From positions 1 through 14,696 of the forward strand of contig JBEKOT010000095.1 in NCBI GenBank assembly GCA_049521495.1: a stretch of 14,696 nucleotides of DNA, read 5' to 3'. This document shows positions 13,757 through 14,696 of this stretch, piece after piece. The notes under the pieces were generated by a model that made no database searches, had not been told where the DNA came from, and worked only from the letters and a program-made list of their open reading frames with translations. The position numbers and the translations under genes were made by a program. The first letter of the stretch is position 1, and each line of letters opens with the position of its first letter. Origin of the DNA: CAWEPK01 sp049521495 (lineage in GTDB: Bacteria; Desulfobacterota; Syntrophorhabdia; Syntrophorhabdales; WCHB1-27).

Positions 13757-13774
13757 GGGACCGGGACCGGTCCC
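13757..13774 (+). repeat. GGGACC tandem repeat with inverted copy
   Basis: GGGACC occurs twice in tandem (13757-13768), followed by its complement GGTCCC (13769-13774). Either copy can pair with the third, giving a hairpin or a 12-bp palindrome 25 nt before the peptide start at 13799. It could be a leader regulatory structure or an operator. Confidence 0.35.
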
Positions 13775-13798
13775 CTCGCCATAAAAAGAGGAGGAGCA

Positions 13799-13921
13799 AT
13801 GAAAAAAAAGATCGGCAAGAAGTTATTGGCCAGGGAGGCCCTTTTCTGGGGCAAGATGAAGAACGCCCTCTCGAGGCCCGAGATCAGGGTCTGTCGCAAG
13901 TGAAAGAGCTGAAAAGGCTAG
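13799..13921 (+). CDS. Probable selenocysteine-containing radical SAM substrate peptide (CxxUxxU)
   Basis: ATG at 13799 has a strong ribosome site (GAGGAGGAG). Thirty-four codons precede TGA at 13901: a Lys-rich leader (MKKKIGKKLLAREALFWGK), MKNALSRPEIRV and Cys32-Arg-Lys. The frame continues UGA-Lys-Ser-UGA-Lys-Gly-UAG, making a 40-residue peptide with Cys32, Sec35 and Sec38 at regular x-x spacing. A perfect 7-bp SECIS-like hairpin follows. A short peptide directly before and overlapping a radical SAM/SPASM gene is the standard arrangement of a peptide precursor and its maturase. I recall a described family of such precursors with selenocysteine ('selenobiotic'), which could not be checked here. 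The alternative is a 34-residue peptide ending at the first TGA, which forms a GTGA overlap with the maturase. Confidence 0.75.
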
Positions 13922-14696
13922 ATGTTGCCGGTTCGGCAACAGAAAAAAGCAAAAAAGACTTTTTCGTCCAGTGGCACCTGACAAGCCGCTGCAACCTGGC
14001 CTGTGCTCATTGCTACCAGGAAGGCGGCCACGGACCGGAGCTTGATTTCGCTGCGATCCGGCGGCTGGCCGGCGAGGTGTCCGATATGGTCGGGGACTGG
14101 GCGGAGGATTACGACATCCCCTTTTCGCCCAGCTTCAACGTGACCGGAGGGGAGCCCCTCCTGCTCGGCGATATCGTCGAGGTCCTCCGGCTGCTCAAAG
14201 GAGAGGGGTTCCAGGTCTATCTCCTTACCAACGGCACCCTGGTCGATGAGGAAAGGGCGAAGAGGCTCTCGGGGCTCGTGGACGGCGTCCAGATAAGCAT
14301 CGAGGGGCCGGAAGGGCTTCACGATTCCATACGGGGCAAAGGCGCCTTCCTCGAAGCGATGAAAGGGACGCTCAGGCTCGTCGGGCAGGACATCCCCGTA
14401 GCGTTCAATATGACCCTCTCGACCCTCAACGTGGACTCTCTCGACGAGGTCGTTTCGATAGCCCTGGATGCGGGCGTCCGGAGGGTCGGCTTCTCCCGGC
14501 TCGTCCCTTACGGGAGGGGCAAGGGACTGGCGGGGAAAATGCTCAGTCCCGGGAAGGTCCGGGAGACATACGGACGCCTTCTTGAATTCAGGGACGACCG
14601 GATCCAGATAACGACGGGAGACCCCATCGCCGCGTCGCTGGAAGGCCCGAAGGCCGACGGAGGAGACTTCCCCTTCGGCGGATGCGCAGCGGCGGT
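13900..14696 (+). CDS. Radical SAM/SPASM peptide maturase (partial, 3' end outside window)
   Basis: The frame runs from GTG 13900 to the window end, 265 residues. The 4Fe-4S/SAM cluster is CNLACAHC (Cys31, Cys35, Cys38) after FFVQWHLTSR, followed by GGEP at 83-86, LLTNGTLVDEE, and VQISIEGPEGLHDSIRGKGA, the usual order of a radical SAM barrel. GGC at Cys262, right at the window edge, looks like the first cysteine of a SPASM auxiliary cluster domain. Such enzymes form thioether or other cross-links on small precursor peptides; the precursor is almost certainly the gene it overlaps at 13799. The GTG start has only a weak AGGG ribosome site and uses the overlap for coupling. No other in-frame ATG is available before the cluster. 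Confidence 0.88.
   Translation, partial: MKELKRLDVAGSATEKSKKDFFVQWHLTSRCNLACAHCYQEGGHGPELDFAAIRRLAGEVSDMVGDWAEDYDIPFSPSFNVTGGEPLLLGDIVEVLRLLKGEGFQVYLLTNGTLVDEERAKRLSGLVDGVQISIEGPEGLHDSIRGKGAFLEAMKGTLRLVGQDIPVAFNMTLSTLNVDSLDEVVSIALDAGVRRVGFSRLVPYGRGKGLAGKMLSPGKVRETYGRLLEFRDDRIQITTGDPIAASLEGPKADGGDFPFGGCAAA
13924..13940 (+). promoter_or_regulatory. SECIS-like hairpin for the peptide gene
   Basis: GTTGCCG (13924-13930) pairs perfectly with CGGCAAC (13934-13940), seven pairs with loop GTT. The loop begins with G and starts 27 nt after the first UGA and 18 nt after the second, both inside the usual bacterial SECIS range as I recall it. It lies just after the UAG stop and inside the maturase reading frame. 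Confidence 0.65.

Noticed and set aside
13900..13903. The GTGA overlap as evidence that the peptide really ends at the first UGA
   Set aside because: It is a fair alternative, but the CxxUxxU spacing, the nearby hairpin and the second likely Sec gene in the window together favour readthrough; the overlap remains compatible with both readings.

Overview
The window is GC-rich, densely coded DNA from a bacterium that is probably an anaerobe of the deltaproteobacterial (Desulfobacterota, Syntrophorhabdus-like) type. That placement is an inference from gene content: a FeoA-FeoB fusion, a nonahaem cytochrome c, a WWD-domain (system II) cytochrome c biogenesis protein directly upstream of hemA-hemC, a phenylacetate-CoA ligase-type enzyme, a radical SAM/SPASM peptide maturase, and two genes that look like they use UGA as selenocysteine (Sec).

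Layout. 1-319 (minus): start of a secreted TPR-like protein with a run of 16 glycines. 666-2897 (plus): FeoA-FeoB ferrous iron transporter behind a near-consensus promoter. 2841-3806 (minus): EamA/DMT-type transporter, convergent with feoB and overlapping it. 4035-4472 (plus): Nudix hydrolase. 4747-9652 (plus): a tightly spaced run of a rhodanese-MoeB/ThiF protein with an in-frame UGA, a 96-residue protein ending in Gly-Gly, a PaaK-family AMP/CoA ligase, a 59-residue helical protein, a nonahaem membrane-anchored cytochrome c and a damaged cytochrome b. A perfect 11-bp hairpin then precedes ccsA-hemA-hemC (9656-12648), for cytochrome c maturation and tetrapyrrole synthesis. 12720-13720 is a more AT-rich patch with two small genes of unknown function, the first apparently frameshifted. 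13799-14696 holds a small peptide gene overlapping a radical SAM/SPASM gene cut off by the window end.

Two loci carry the main discovery. In the MoeB/ThiF gene the UGA at 5686-5688 sits where this family has its conserved cysteine (the PS-C-AEAGVLG region); the same frame continues with the expected C-terminal half, and a SECIS-like hairpin with G in its loop lies 22 nt downstream. In the peptide gene the apparent stop is followed in frame by Lys-Ser-UGA-Lys-Gly-UAG, giving Cys-x-x-UGA-x-x-UGA, again with a SECIS-like hairpin at a suitable distance (27 and 18 nt from the two UGAs). If both are right, the window encodes a Sec-containing E1-like activating enzyme and a Sec-containing substrate for a radical SAM maturase.

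Working together: the hem genes and ccsA would supply haem and attach it to cytochromes such as the one encoded just upstream. The E1-like protein, its Gly-Gly neighbour and the PaaK-type ligase form a candidate activation or sulfur-transfer module of unknown product. No rRNA, tRNA, CRISPR array, transposase or integrase was seen.
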